Source of the DNA: Rhytidiadelphus loreus
Lineage: Eukaryota > Streptophyta > Bryopsida > Hypnales > Hylocomiaceae
NCBI GenBank assembly: GCA_947034895.1
Contig: OX344765.1
Span: 34,911,001-34,975,000 of the forward strand
Reading direction: 5' to 3'
DNA: 64,000 bases
Each line of letters opens with the position of its first letter. Within the stretch, counting starts at the first letter, position 1. Under the pieces are notes generated by a model that saw only the letters and a list, made by a program, of their open reading frames with translations, had not been told where the DNA came from and did no database searches. The translations under genes were made by a program, and so were the position numbers. This document shows positions 23,400 through 36,600 of this stretch, piece by piece.

Positions 23400-25289
23400 G
23401 GTGGAGTGGATGCAACTAGCTTTCTGAACTTCATTTGCTTGCAACTCTGTTGCAGTTTTAAGCTTAATTAAGCTTAATGTGGCTGATTGAGCGGATGCTT
23501 AATTGGTACTATTATGGTCAACTTCTACTACCCGGTGTGTCTCTGCCTTTGGTTGGAGTTTTTTGTAATTTGGTGAAGGTTTTCGCTAGTGAGGATTCAA
23601 ATTGTAAGGAATCGGTGAGGAATCCAGCTATGATGGTGGTACAAAGGTTTTCCAGAGGAGAGGGTGTGAAAAGTATCAAATGATTTGGACATGTGGTGTA
23701 GATGATATTGAATTTCAAAGTGATTTGTTTTAGGTCCAATAGGACAAGACCTATCATCAAGGTAGTCAACCAAAAATATATGATCAGATTTGTGATAGGA
23801 ATCTTGAATATCATTTATCAAACACTTTTATTCTGTAGTGTCCATCTAGGGTTACAATTTACAAAGTTCAAATGGGTGAAGGGTGCAACCAAGGTAAAGT
23901 GCTTGATTCAATTTCACTTTTGAAAGTTTTGGAAAAATGCTCAAAAGATATTAATTTGCATATGTGGAAGATAATTGAGCAAAAAGTACCAACTTTTTGT
24001 ACAATGCCTACAAATACACAACCTATATCAGATTCTTATCTTCCCATTTCATTTATAAATTAATACATTTTACAAGAGTAGATTTCAAATATCAACATTC
24101 AAATACAATTTGGGTGGGGGGGGATCTTAGAATTTTATTGAAACTAAAATTACATGACATTGAAATTACATAACTCTAGACTCTTGAAAAAAATTCACTT
24201 TCAAATACTTAGATAGTTTTTAGAGCTACTTTTTGATCTTTTAAGATTTCTAAAGTATGTTGGAAGTAGTAAAAGAAATCACCAATTTTAAAATGTAATG
24301 GTTTGAAGTAGCACCTACACTTGTAAGGAACAAATTCAAAATAGCAAAATAGAGAATTCATTCAAAGTTGCTAGTTTTTAGCCAATTAGTATAAAAATGC
24401 TATTGTTAGAAGCTTCAAAGGCAAATTACTTTTCGAAGCACTTTACCCTGCTTGCACCCTCAACTTTTCTTTTGGTTCTTATATCAGTGACAAATCTTTA
24501 GATTAGAGCATTGACAGGTATAGGATTCATTTATGTATTTTAGAGATACTATGGAGCTATTGAATTCATTGCCATATTTGATCCAACAAATCCAAAAATA
24601 AACAATTTATCATTATCAATATCATCAAAAAATTAAAAATTGAAAGCAATTACATTAATTTTCATAAAATTGGTAGTTTTTTTTATGATATTGGCAATGA
24701 TAATTATTTTTTTGGATTTGTTGGATCAAATATGTGCATCTTGAACTCTAGTCTTTCAATTGGACAAAAATATTGAACTTAAAAACACATAATATGGTTG
24801 TGAAATATGAATTGAACGCATTGCCTAATTCAACAAATGTTTCAAATGCAAATGTTTCAAAGTTTCAAATGTTTCAATCCAACAAATGTTTCATTAAGAT
24901 GTAACAATGTTCTATATTACAACATGTACTCTCTCTACAATGGTTAATGCTATCCCATGTTCACAATTCAAAAAACAATTCAAATATTGTGAGAATCAAC
25001 ATCATTTGTATGTTTATTTAATTGTTGTTATTCTAAATTCTATAAATGTCGATTTCCCTCAATTTTTGTGTACAACAATCTGAAATGATGTATACCAACA
25101 TGCCAAGGCACAAAAAAATTTCTCAAAGTTCTAAAAGAAAATTGGCAAAAGATAAAGTAATTCCAAATCATGTTGAACAAAATTGAGTTTTTGACATCAT
25201 GGCTAACTTTGAAATTGATTTTCTTTCAAATTAAAACTAATTTTTTATTCAAACTTCAATGGTGATGTGTAGTATGTCACACTACAACT
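23400..25289. other. Intergenic, no gene recognised
   Basis: The first 150 bp would be the promoter and 5'UTR of the disrupted secreted-protein gene. The rest is AT-rich, with a short local repeat of CAAATGTTTCAA-type units near 24830-24890 and no convincing reading frame. Confidence 0.5.
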
Positions 25290-25510
25290 TTCGTATACAA
25301 GGGAGTTGGCATGCAAGTGTGGAGCATGGAGCGGGGATTGGTGAGCAGGGAGCGGGGATTTTCTGATTTAGAAAAATAAACTAGCTAAAAAGTATAAAAT
25401 ATTGGATGACAATTGATGAAAAATTGAATGAAAAATTGGATAAAAAATTGGATGGAAAAAATTAGATGAAAAAATTGGAAGAAAAAATTGGATGAAAAAT
25501 GATTTATGAT
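25290..25510 (-). repeat. Dispersed repeat, inverted relative to 61020-61440
   Basis: Contains GCATGGAGCGGGGATTGGTG followed by GCAGGGAGCGGGGATTTTCTG and a run of degenerate AAAAATTGGATG units. The reverse complement, with the same order of blocks, lies at 61020-61440. Confidence 0.65.
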
Positions 25511-25970
25511 GTATGAATTGGCCCAATACCACATTTAAACCATTGAACATTGCAAGAGAAGAAAGCCGTGGTCCTTGCGTGGGATCTTGAAAGCATTCTC
25601 AACTTTTGCCATGTTATAAACAATCTTACAAAGGCAAAACACTATGAGGATAAACATTCAATGGTGCCATTTATTTGTACCCAGCACATGCTAATGAGCT
25701 CTTTTAGCATTCTTTTGAATACTGTGCACACTAACAATGAGGTATGCATTGTCTACTCACTATGCAAAGGAGTCATCATACATTAGGATCTCAAACTTGG
25801 CAAAGAAAAGTTGAAATTCAATATAAAAAATGTTGTAGAATGTTATTGCCGATAATAGTGAAACCTTACAATTATTCAATTACATCAACCTACCTGGCTA
25901 TCTGTGTTGATGCATTGTCACCGTTGATTCTGTGCTCATAAGCAGTTGCAACGATACATGAGAATTCAAA
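25511..25970. other. Intergenic, nothing recognised
   Basis: Short reading frames only, no motif or element end seen. Confidence 0.4.
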
Positions 25971-25974
25971 AAAC

Positions 25975-26425
25975 TTAGTAGAATGCTCACCATCAAGTCG
26001 TATGCACGTGTGATGGTTTTAGTTGGTGAAGGTGTTGCATGGGCTTCCACCAACAATGAAATCTAAGCCACAATACTTCGATACAAGATTGCTCATGACA
26101 TCTCTTTTGGGTTATCTCACATCTTGATAGTCCAGGTCAAGATAACCTTTATGATTGGTTAAGGCCCACCATGTCTGCAGGCAATGCCGGGCTCCCTCTT
26201 CGACATCCGCAGTAACCTTCCCAACCTTTTGACAAGGTACTTCAGTTCCTTCAATCCCTGAAAACAAAGATAGTACCTTGATCTCCTTCATGTATTTGGT
26301 CTTCAAAATAGAAATGGGATAAGCCATTGTTTACAAAGAAATTGGTTCCTAGTGCTTCGTATTGTGTTGTATGGCTAAAGCAGTGCCTAGATTGATCTCT
26401 GTTCAAATCGCAACATTGCCTACAT
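25975..26425 (-). pseudogene. DRM-type cytosine-5 DNA methyltransferase fragment 1
   Basis: The minus strand reads YEALGTNFFVN, then AYPISILK, then EIKVLSLFSGIEGTEV (AdoMet-binding motif I), WWALTNHKGYLDLDYQDV, and in a further frame KYCGLDFIVGGSPCN at about 26080-26034, which includes the catalytic Pro-Cys. This matches the order LGNSF, VAYHLSVLK, VLSLFTGIGG, FDL(V)IGGSPCN of plant DRM enzymes, the de novo methylases of RNA-directed DNA methylation. The match is broken by a frameshift between VN and AY (about 26328), a stop after QDV at 26112 and further changes. It covers only the middle of the catalytic domain. Confidence 0.7.
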
Positions 26426-27329
26426 CATCGACACACGAAGTGAATAGATTCACGTCCAATTTACATACTGTATTTCACGTCTCACTTCAGCTAGCATTAA
26501 GAAATCTTCGAATTTGGGGAAGTAATCAAATTGAATTGGATACTAGTGGGTTTATGGTGGTGGGTTTAGGGTAGAGTCTGTTCTATTTTGATTAGAGCAG
26601 TCATTACATGTGTTTTCGTGGCTCTCGGGGAGGTCTGTGAGTTCCCAACTCGACCCCCCCCCGAGAACTGCCGAAACCCGCTATTCCCCGCCTCTGTTGA
26701 CCTGGCCGAGAGATTGCCAGGTCAATTTTTTCGAAAAAATAAAAATAAATAAATAAATAAAATTTAACTTTGTTTCTCATTTTAAGGACTTAAATTTTTT
26801 TTTTTTTTTTTTTTTTTTCAAAAAAAATAAAATTTGACAGCGACGTTTTTTCATTGCTGGGGGAACAACGTTGGGAACGGCCCTGAAACGGCCCTCTGGG
26901 ACCCTGTGAGCCCTCAAATTGGCGCTTGGAACTCTGAACTTATTTTTCGCGATTTTTAGTTAATTTTTAAGTGAAAAATAGGAAAAAACATATAAAAATA
27001 CAATTATTGTGGGTTTTGGTAGAAGTCCCTACCAAAGAGGTGTGTCATGGCCTTAAATGCGTGAAACACGTAAGACGTTACATTTTCACTAATTTTAGGT
27101 CTTATTAGTATAAATAAGTAGTTAAGTTAGTAATTTCGAGCGATGTGAGAATTTGAGAGTTAACCAGTCCTAGTGTCTTGTTCATGTAATACAACAGCTA
27201 TAAGTATACATGTAACAAACTGGTTGAAAATTAAAGTCTAGTCAGAGTCAATCCAAATCCAACTCGAAAGAGTTAGATTTATTGTTTGCAGTTAATTTTG
27301 AGAAATACAGTCATTCACAGACCAAGATG
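26426..27329. other. Low-complexity intergenic DNA
   Basis: Contains an imperfect palindrome around ACTCGACCCCCCCCGAGAAC (26650), an (AAAT)n run near 26745 and a T run of about 25 at 26796. No gene was recognised. Confidence 0.45.
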
Positions 27330-28466
27330 GAGGAAATGATGATTGGAACATACAGAAAGGTGCTTTTCTAGGTCAAAGCATGCCAGGAGGTCAAATAGAA
27401 GCCCGATCATCCAAGATTCCCCCGATATCAAGAATAATTTCCCCCCCGAGTGGAAATTATTAAAGAATTGCTAAAAATAGCATTCTTATTGGAGATTTGG
27501 TTTTGCCCTTAGTTGATGGACATCTTGTAGAAGATTGCCCAAAAGTTTCGGGATTTTACAAAACTCCACGATGACTCCATGGGAAGTCAACCGCTTAAAA
27601 CTGCATTCGTAAATTCCTAGAAATTACCAATGTTGCGGTAAAATCTCACTAAAAATTAGGATAGTGTTTTGTGTGCCAATAAAGAGCCCTGTCAAGTTTG
27701 AAGACATTCCGACATTCCCAAGTACCAGAATTAGAACCGACAACGAATTTTATAAGAATTTACAACTTGGCGGCGGGTTGACCGACGAACCAGGAGCTGG
27801 CGGTGTCCGAATGGAGCGTTTCAAGGGTCAATTCTTACTCCCACGAATATTCTAAACCACCCAGGACCGACAGTTTCATCAAAAGACGCAAACTCCAAAA
27901 GTTAGCTTTTTAACTTTTGTTCTGAGTTACCGTGACTCAAATTTGCGCTTTAAAACGGTTGGAGAGGTAGGGGTAAGGGGTCCCTTAGGCTAATTGGGGT
28001 CTTCTGAACGCGATGGCGCAGTTTGTTTTCAGTTTCGAGTTGTCCCTCAAAAGATAGAGAGGGTCAGCCCTTAGTTTGACTTTTAAAAGGTAATTTTTGA
28101 TTAATCTGGGTTGATTTTGCAAATATCTCTTGTAAAATCGAAGATTGGATTTGCCCAAGATACTTGTCTTGCGTAAGAAGCCATCTTTTGGACTAAAGAA
28201 AGACAATTTAGAACTAACCCTAGATTAAAACACAAAATATCTTGGTTAATTAGGTAGGTTTTCAAAATATCTTTGGGAAAATCAAATATTTGATTTGGGA
28301 AAAGATTCTAAGGCCATTTAGGGCCTAGAAGGAACTCACTTGAGAACCTTCCTTCCCATTAAACAAAGATTATTTTGAAAATACGTTTAGGTAGTTTAGC
28401 AAAATATCTAGATTGAAAGTAAAAGATAATTTACGAACAACTTACCGGGGAGGGGTTGGGAGCGAG

Positions 28467-28473
28467 TATATAA
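28467..28473 (+). promoter_or_regulatory. TATA box of repeat A
   Basis: TATATAA followed at once by GGCCCTTCTTC. The same position in repeat B carries TATAAAAG followed by GGGGCCCTTCTCTC, so the promoter core is conserved between copies. Transcription would run on the plus strand. Confidence 0.55.
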
Positions 28474-29159
28474 GGCCCTTCTTCGAGGTTGTTCGTGGCC
28501 CTCATTCTTTGTTTCATTCTTGTTGTTGCTCTTGTCGTGCTACCGACACTTGTCGGAGCACTTTTTAAGCCAAATTTTGGCTATTTTCTTCTATTTTCTT
28601 GTATTCTCTTGTACTTTGAAGGTCCGGAGGGCCCCTTCAAAGCTTTCTTTTCTTTTCTTGTTTGAATTTGGAGGCTTCAAGCCCCAAAACTTTGCTTTTC
28701 AAGAGTTTAGGTGGAAGAAAACCCCTAACTCTAGTATTGTTTGTGTTAACCAACTTATTTCTTGAATTTGGAGGCTTCAAGCCCCAAAACTTTGACATTT
28801 TGGAAGTTGTGGGAGTAGTTCCCAAACTCTACTTTGATTTTGTTGTTCTTTTGGATACTAACCAACCATTTGTGTGAATTGAGAATAGTCTGTGAACTTA
28901 AAACTTTAAAGCGGCGAAGCTAGACTTTGCCAAAAGGTTTTGACGATCACCACGTGCCAAAACTCGTTGTATAACGGTGTTTGGTTTGAATAGTTACTAA
29001 TGTTCGGTTAAACACTGTCATGTGTACCTCCTTTAGTGATTAAACTTAAAACTTTGCTTTGAATTTTGGAAATTAGTTTTTAATGTTCAGTTAAACACTG
29101 TCATGTGTACCTCCTTTAAGAACTAAGTTTTCAAAATACTAGTTTGGGTCCTTGGATAC

Positions 29160-29440
29160 TGGTTATTCCTGGGGTTGCTCCCGCACGGCGGAGCTTTGAC
29201 TTTGAAACCTGGAAACGGGTACTTGAAACTTTGATTTGACTGTTAATTTTTGGGGTTGCTCCCGCACGGCGGAGCTTTGACTTTGAAACCTGGAAACGGG
29301 TACTTGAAACTTTAAATTGTTTGGTTATACCTGGGGTTGCCCCCGCACGGCGAAGCTTTGACTTTTAAAAGTTAAAATTCACCATTGTGGAAAAAATTAA
29401 TTTGTGGTTTGCACGGCGGAGCTTTGAACTTTTAAATTTG
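29160..29440 (+). repeat. Tandem GGCGGAGCTTTGAC cassettes in repeat A
   Basis: Three to four units of about 85-90 bp, each with GGGGTTGCTCCCGCACGGCG, GAGCTTTGACTTTGAAACCT and GGAAACGGGTACTTGAAACT, decaying downstream. Repeat B has three dispersed GGCG(A/G)AGCTTTGA motifs at 38530, 38595 and 38755. Confidence 0.7.
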
Positions 29441-30089
29441 CCTTTGTGAAAAATACTAATACCGGGGATTGTCCCTCAAGGCGAAACTTTAACCTTAATA
29501 ATAAGAATCAGGGAAGTAAGATCCTTTGAAACTTATTTAAAGACTAAGAGCCTTGAATTATTTCTCTTCCGATTGTGCAAGTTGTGGAGGTATTTGGCCT
29601 CCCAAGCTTGTTATTGTTCCTTTATTAGATTGCTAGTTTTATTTTCAATTTTCAATTTTACAATCAATTAAGTCAATATAGTTGTTGGTTGTGTCTTTTA
29701 TTTCCATTGATGCCATAGAAACTTATTCCCCCTGCTGTGGTTTTCTTTTCTTTGCTAGTTATTAATTTTGAATTATGTGGGACTTTTAGAATGATTAAAA
29801 TTAGCTCATAAGTAGGACTCAGATTTTCTGAAGAGGACCGAACCAGCCCCAAGGAAATCAGTTCGGAAGGACCAATACGGGGTCGGATTCAAGACTGACG
29901 GGGTCGAGGTCAAGGCTGACGGGTCGGGGTTCAGGACCAACGGGAAGGACCGGTACTGACGGGGTCAGGGCCGGCAGTAGCCAGTCAGGCGGCGACACGT
30001 GGCGAGGAGGTACCGGAAGCGGGGGTCGTGAACGGGGTTCTCCACCAAACCGGCAGCGACACATGGCAGCACAGCAGGTGAGTGAAAAA

Positions 30090-30240
30090 CGAAACAGAAC
30101 TAGTGCTTGGAAACAGAACTAGTACTTGGAAACAGAACCAGTGCTTTGGAAACGAAACAGAACTAGTGTTTGTAACCAGAACTAGTGCTTGGAAACGAAA
30201 ACAGAACTAGTGCTTGGAAACGAAACAGAATCAGTGTCTG
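30090..30240 (+). repeat. Minisatellite GGAAACAGAACTAGTGCTT
   Basis: Six to seven 19-31 bp units varying by insertion of GAAACGAAAC. It starts just after the donor-like CAG|GTGAGT at 30075-30081. Confidence 0.75.
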
Positions 30241-30980
30241 AAACAGATAGGTGGGGAAGGTTTGAGAAAAATATCGATTCAATTTCTGTGAACAGGAATT
30301 AGTATTGATAAGTTGGTGATTTAAATAATCTAATCAACAAGGTCTATTTGAATGAGACATACACATGAACTTGACATCTAATCAACTAGTCTTCAAAGTC
30401 CATCCTCCTCACCCATCTTACACTTGAATTCGAAAAAATGAGAATGAAGTGAAGGGGTTGAGGAAGAAGAATAAGAAGAAAGGAGGGAATTAAAACACGT
30501 GAAGGAATTAAAAATTAAACAACTATTAAAGAAAGAATCTAACTATTCATTTGGCTAATTGTTTAAGGTTGTTTATTCAATTTATTCTTTTTACTATTCA
30601 TCGATAGAATTGTTTTGGATTGTTTTAATAGAATACAATTCATTCATTTGGTTTTAGTTATTAATTAGGATTCCAAAGCCAAATTAGTTGTTTGTTTGTA
30701 GTTTGGGGGATTTGTTTTATTAGGCCTAATAAGCCAAAACAATAAAAACAAACAACAACTAATATCTTGGAATATTTAACAAAACAACTATTAAAAAATT
30801 GGCAATCGAATAAAACTACTATTCATTGAAACTTAGGAAATATGAATTAAAATTATCATTTAATTTAAATTCCTAAAATCAAAGGATTAGTTTTAAATTG
30901 CCAAAACTAACAAATTTGGACTTTTTAGATAGGTTTTAAAAACAAGAATACTAAGATTTCTTCCAAATTCATGAAAGACA

Positions 30981-31052
30981 ATGGAGAATTTCGAGGAGAC
31001 GATTATGATGGTGTTTTGCGATGATGGGACGATCGACATTCTCGACACCAAG
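30981..31052 (+). other. Short reading frame ending at a splice-donor-like site in repeat A
   Basis: 24 codons (MENFEETIMMVFCDDGTIDILDTK) ending AAG|GTATGA. Repeat B has a 21-codon acidic frame at 39675-39737 ending CAG|GTGAGT. Both are acidic and Met/Glu-rich and end at consensus donors, but they cannot be aligned with confidence. They could be first coding exons of an element-encoded spliced RNA, or chance. Confidence 0.25.
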
Positions 31053-32479
31053 GTATGATTTCAAATTTTATCTTTTGTCTTTTCTTTTGCTTTCATTCTT
31101 TAAAAATTTAGATTAGAAAATTAAAACTAACAAAATTAACCATTACGAATCCAATAGCTAGTAGAATTTAAATTGTTAGAAAACCTTTGAAAATTTAACT
31201 AAAATCGTAAGGTAATAATTAGAATAACTTTGAATTCATTTGGAAAACGAAATAGTAATCTCATCCAAAAGAATCTCAAAAGGAATCTAATTTAATTTAG
31301 AAACTTAAGGAATATTAGAATAATTAGGGGAAGTCAAAGCCTAATTTATCTACTTATTCTCTTAAAAATGATTAAAGGAACAAATTCCATCCAACCAAGG
31401 GGAATTTTCATCCATTTAAAAGTTTTTACCTAAAAGTCCTAAATTCTTACTTTTTCTCTTAACAAGAAGTTAATTAATCATTTTACTCATAAAAACCATA
31501 AAACCCTAAAAATTCACTAAAATTAGAATAATAACTTATAATTAGGATTAATTAAAGAACAATTAGGAATATTCTCAAGGCACGACTAGGGAATCTTTTG
31601 AAACCATAATCTTTTAGAGAATCTTTTGAAGATTCCAAATCCACCTTTCACTTTTAAAATTACTTTAATTTGAAGGATAAAAGCATGGATGAAGATTTGA
31701 CCTAGTTTCGGATGAAAAATTCTAAAATAGGTCAAAATTAGGTTTTCTCTAAAAATTCCGTTAAATAACTTAATTAACCTTTGAACCCTGAAATTTGGAT
31801 TTATTTTACATTATTTTTCTATTTTTAGTTGACGGATGAAGTTTTTAGGATAGAATTAGGTACGAATTTCATCCACACATAACTTTCATTAGGAATATCA
31901 GAATCCAACTTGCTTTACCATTTTGGAAAGGGCAAATTGTATTCTTTGAATTAGTTTAGGTAGAATTTTATTTTAGCTCGAAGTTTAAATCAATTAACTA
32001 ACCCTTAACAACCTTTATTTCTTAACTATTAGAGTGTTTTGAAGTACTTAAAGTAGGTAAAAATCAACATAACAAAGTGTCCATTGCTTGGAAGGCCAAA
32101 GAACACTACGTTTACATTTCACCCTTACAATTTGCTAACTTATGCCGCTAGAACCTGTGTGCAACTTTCTGACTTAAGGGTGGAGTTAGAAACACTCACA
32201 GACCCCGAAATCTCATCTAATGATAGAAAGTAGTGGAAGCTAGAATCATAATTTTGATATTTAACTACCATCAAAATAGAAAGCAAGGTGCAATAACGAT
32301 TACTTGATTGGCTACCAAATAGTGAAGCCAAGCACAAGTCAACATCAACGTAAGCTGCTTTCAAGAGAAATATGCTATCTACACCTAGGACTCTTAAATA
32401 TAATAGCCTTGCTAGTAATGAACCCATTGAAACGAACATTGAGAGTTACAAACAAGGAGTACGTGAACTTCCACAAACA

Positions 32480-32835
32480 TATCAGACAACAATGGTCATT
32501 TCTTCTAGCCATGACGAAATCTTAGTGGAAGTGGCAACCACCACGGTATTTCTCTCTCCACACTCACCACTTCGTTCAAATTGGTCCCGATCATGTGAAG
32601 AGCTACTTCAACTTTTGCAATTGCTAAAAATAGTGATAGTACCTTCATCTCCTTTGAATATACAGGCTTCAAAACAGAAAAGTGATAAGCCACTGTGTAG
32701 ATAGGAAAACTATTTCCCAGTGCTTTGTACCATCATGTATGGCTAAAGCAGTGCTTGGAGTGATTTGGATTGAATCCCAGCGTTGCCTACATCATCCACA
32801 TAATCCATAAGACGGCTTCAAGTAGCAATACTCCA
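32480..32835 (-). pseudogene. DRM-type DNA methyltransferase fragment 2
   Basis: The minus strand reads LGFNPNHSKH, WYKALGNSF, TVAYHFSVLK, EMKVLSLFLAIAKVEVALHMIG and NEVVSVERE, a close match to the DRM order GFPxNHTR, RYKSLGNSFxxDTVAYHLSVLK, VLSLFTGIGGAEVALHRLG, VVSVE. A TGA interrupts before WYKALGNSF, and the glycines of motif I are lost (FLAIAKVEV). It covers the same exon as fragment 1, so the two are separate copies rather than halves of one gene. Confidence 0.72.
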
Positions 32836-33639
32836 CAACTCAAAATTAGACCAAGATGACCTGAAACAAATTACCTAAACCAGATACCCACAAAAGCCTT
32901 GAATTACAATAGCACATTCAATTGAACATTTAATTATTAGCATTAACGCCACCTTCTCCAAAATCACGAATATGAGATAGGCATGCATAAGCTTGTGTAC
33001 AAATGCTATGAAATTGAAGAACAAAATTGTTTAGTTATTGGATAGACATGTATACACAATCTACAAGATATTTACAATTCTGTTATAAATAATAGAAACT
33101 TTTTCTTCACAAAGCACACATTCTTATTTAATAAAATAATCTTCTATGTTCTCCAAAAAGAGTATACCTATTAACTAGGCTATGCTAGACAATTTTGACC
33201 AACAACTTAAAAAATGATTATCTATGTATCATATTTTGGTTGTCCACTCCCAGGAAGCCATTTAAAATAGAAGAACTAGTATTGAGAGGGGATTTAGACA
33301 ACCTACTATCATGCTTAATGTTCTTTCGAAAGTTCCTATCAAACACAAAAAATACAAAAGCTAGATCATTTTTGAAAACAAATCACCTCCTTGAAAACTT
33401 AGACGCATTAATAGTTATCTTTCCATTGGAGAGCACGAAAGAACATGGCAAGATAAAGACTAACCCACGCATTTACAATGCACAAAGTCAAAGTAAGTCA
33501 CTAGAGAGCACCAAGAAAGAATAATATATCAAATCCAACAAAATATGGCGTTCAACAGCCTATCCAGACACTGTTTGATAGCTAAAGTGCGGACATGGAA
33601 CTACCCTCACTATCAAATGTTTCCACATCTGATTGTACT
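32836..33639. other. Intergenic, nothing recognised
   Basis: AT-rich sequence with short frames only. Confidence 0.4.
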
Positions 33640-36600
33640 GCCTCTTCATCTACAAACTACAGAATGCAAGGACTTACAAATTGGGCCCTAGAAGCTGCCT
33701 GAGGGTTTTGTGCAACATAATTCTGGGATAGAGCCTCCGTATACGGAGGTAGTTGAAATGATCTCGGGGGGCTTGGAAAAAACGTGGATTTGCAAAAAAT
33801 GGGATTGGCTTGGAGGATGTCACTTCTTGGCTTTGCCTACACAAATAAGTGAACCACATGTTAGAATATTGTAAATTAGGATGAAGCGATATCCCTAAAT
33901 TGCAGTGCTCCAAAGGTGACTTACTTACTAAATCGTAGTGTTGTCTTGACCTTTTGGATGATGACTTTCTCGACGTCTTCGTCGGCAAGGTCAAATGTGG
34001 AGTTGGCTGGCACCACCTTAGGTACCACAGTTGCTCGAAGTATCAGAGCAATAAGGGCATTATAGATGTCCTTATGTTCTTCAAATGCAAGAATATGATG
34101 ACGCGTTGCACGGCAGGCATGGATGGTAGAACTTGTGATACAACAAAGTAGACAATCGAGTTCACAATCAAAGGGTATTTGTAAAATGCAACATAGTGTA
34201 TTTAAGTGATTGTAAGAACCATACCTGTGGCCGTTGTGCAGTCAACAACCACGTCCCTTAGTGCAGTACATGCCTCAACAAACATCTGCATGAACTCACA
34301 ACCCTTTTCCCGAGGACCACGCCATGGCATGTCCCCATTCATTGTCACATCTTCATTGAAAACAAGGTTTTGAAGGATGTCGTCCTTAGCTAGGTTTACA
34401 CCCACCTTGGCTTGAGATGGGACAAGCTGGAACAAGAAGTCGTGAAGTGTCTTCGGCCCACCATTTCGCACAAGTAAGGAGATAGAGAACCTCTAAGTCT
34501 ACATAACCAACAATTTTAATATCGTAGAATGGAATGAAATATTCATACAAATGAATACAATTGAAGTTATCGAGATGTACTATTTTCTTCTAATTTGCGG
34601 TTGATGTCAACTTGTCAAGTGGAGATGATTGGAGCCGAGATATGTCTCTAGAATGTGAAACTTGTAAGACTGGCAGCATCCTAGAATGTGACTTTGGTGT
34701 AAAAGAGAGGATGCTGGATAAATCAAGATGAGTGCACCAGTGTCGTGGAAGAATTCCTGAGCAAAATCGAAAAGAAGAAACAAGAGAGTAGTCAATCTTG
34801 AAATCATTCCACTTTGGAACAGGAGAAAATGCTACCAAGATAGTAGGAACATGGAGTCCTTCAGGCATATCAACAATCATAAAGTCTACACCTGCTTCTG
34901 TTCCAAAGTGGAGTGTTGCATGAAGTGTAGAATTCAAGACATTGTCAATGCATTACTAGTTTTTAGAATTACATTGAATCTTGCAGTGGTTCTAAGTAAA
35001 TGGTGAGATCATTATGATGTACTCAGATTCCATAATTTAATTTTGGAATGTGATAAAATGAAATAAAGAGGTGAAGGAATTACCACGGCTAAGAAGGCTT
35101 CAATGTCCTTGAAGGCCGACGATTCCATGTCAAGATTCTTCAAGCCAACGTTGAGTACGCACTCGTCAATGCTGGGTGCGGGAATCACAATCTTAGCGGA
35201 TTAGGGTCTTGCCTTGCCCCAAGCACTCCTAGGTGAGGGAGAAGCCGAACGATGAGAGGTTTGCATCCGCTGCACTTGTAGCAGGTTTGGGCAAAGCGGT
35301 GTCATCCTTTGATAACCATTGCTTCTTCCTCTCCTTCTCTTGCTCCTTCTCAAGTACCCGCTTCTTTTTCTTCTCCCCGACCCGCTTCAGGTTCTCCTCG
35401 GTTTTCTTCTTGGCCTCCTCCAATTTTCCCACCTTCTTTTTATTAGAGACCTTTCGCTTTTTAATGGCCTTAGCCTTGGCCTCTGCATCCAGTCCCGCAA
35501 ACTCGTCAAACTCCGCGTTAGTGACCATAGAATCCTTGAGCGTCTGAAATAGGGCCTCTTCCTCGTGTGGTGTAACGCCACAGTTACACTCCAAATACCA
35601 AGGGCAAGTCTACAAATGTGGACTAGTCCACTTCTGCATCTGCATTGTAGAGAATATGCAGCCGGGTGACGACTGCTCTAGCTAGGTAGTAAGAAACGGG
35701 GATAAGTCCTCCCTGTACAACTTGAACTTGAAGTACTTGTACATGACAGAAGAGGGGCCACACAATTCATTTAAGTCAATTGAATAAGATATTGTGTACC
35801 GTCATATGGTAGTTAGAAATTAATCACACAAAATTGTCATAACACCAGAATGATTTGGTTAAGGTCATGACCAAAGAATGGTACTCAAAAAATCCAATAT
35901 GCGATACATGTACCTCCAAACATAATAATAGTCATGTCATACATAGAGTATAAACGCAAAGTATTTAGGAATGCATTACTGTACCTATAAATCAATCTCT
36001 TCACCGTGAGGTTGGTTCCCCTATACGATGCAAAAGAGTTTGACTTCTTGAAGGCATCCAATCCCTTGAACACTCCCGTATAGGCTTGGTCCCAAAGCTT
36101 CATCCGCCATGTTTCAATATACTCCAAAAGTGATTGGAGCTCCTCTGGAACGTTCATGTCGATGGGGAGGCTATCAGTTTGGGTGATGTTCTTAAACATC
36201 TCCACAGCTGCCTCTTCCAACTGCACAATTTGAAGAATAATTAGGTATTGTATAATATATGAGGCATGAAAACATGTGTAGCACTGAACACATGAAGCGG
36301 TAAGAGAACATATCCTTGCATAATAACAAGCCTTCACCGAAAATATTGACAACTTCTCTTCATTCACCTAGCGTGATGGAAATCGGCGAGCTTCTTTAGT
36401 GTGAGTGTTGGCATTCATCCATTTGAGCCACTTCACCTTATGTCGAGGCTCTACTGCAGCAGTCGCAATAAGTTGTGTACAACTTTTCAAGTGTCAACTT
36501 AGGTACTGCATTATGACTCCAGTGCTTCTCAATCTACAAGTGACCAAATATCAATAAAATGGCAAGGTGTAATACATCATAGAGTGGACCACTGATTAAC

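Larger units (their letters stand above)
27330..32240 (+). mobile_element. Long dispersed repeat A, probable retroelement-derived
   Basis: Shares an ordered series of blocks with repeat B (36885-40800): GCGGTAAAATCTCACTAAAA (27635 / 37563), GGTTGACCGACG/GGTTGACCGGCG, CAAAAGTTAG, a TATA box, multiple GGCGGAGCTTTGACTTT units, a CAG|GTGAGT donor-like site, and TCCATTGCTTGGAAGGC (32080 / 40656). No gag or pol was found. The best guess is a very long LTR or leader of a plant LTR retrotransposon, or a non-coding transcript-bearing element. Ends and target duplication could not be defined, so the boundaries are approximate. Confidence 0.5.

Noticed and set aside
26796..26820. Long T run as a Pol III terminator or poly(A) end of a retroposon
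   Set aside because: No A/B boxes or LINE/SINE body next to it and no flanking duplication found.
29858..30064. Pro-rich minus-strand frame (PVGPEPRPVSLDLDP)
   Set aside because: Derives from GGACCGACGGGGTC-type simple repeats within repeat A.
35233..35552. Phe/Ser- and Leu-rich plus-strand frames
   Set aside because: Antisense of the Lys-rich segment of the methyltransferase-like gene.
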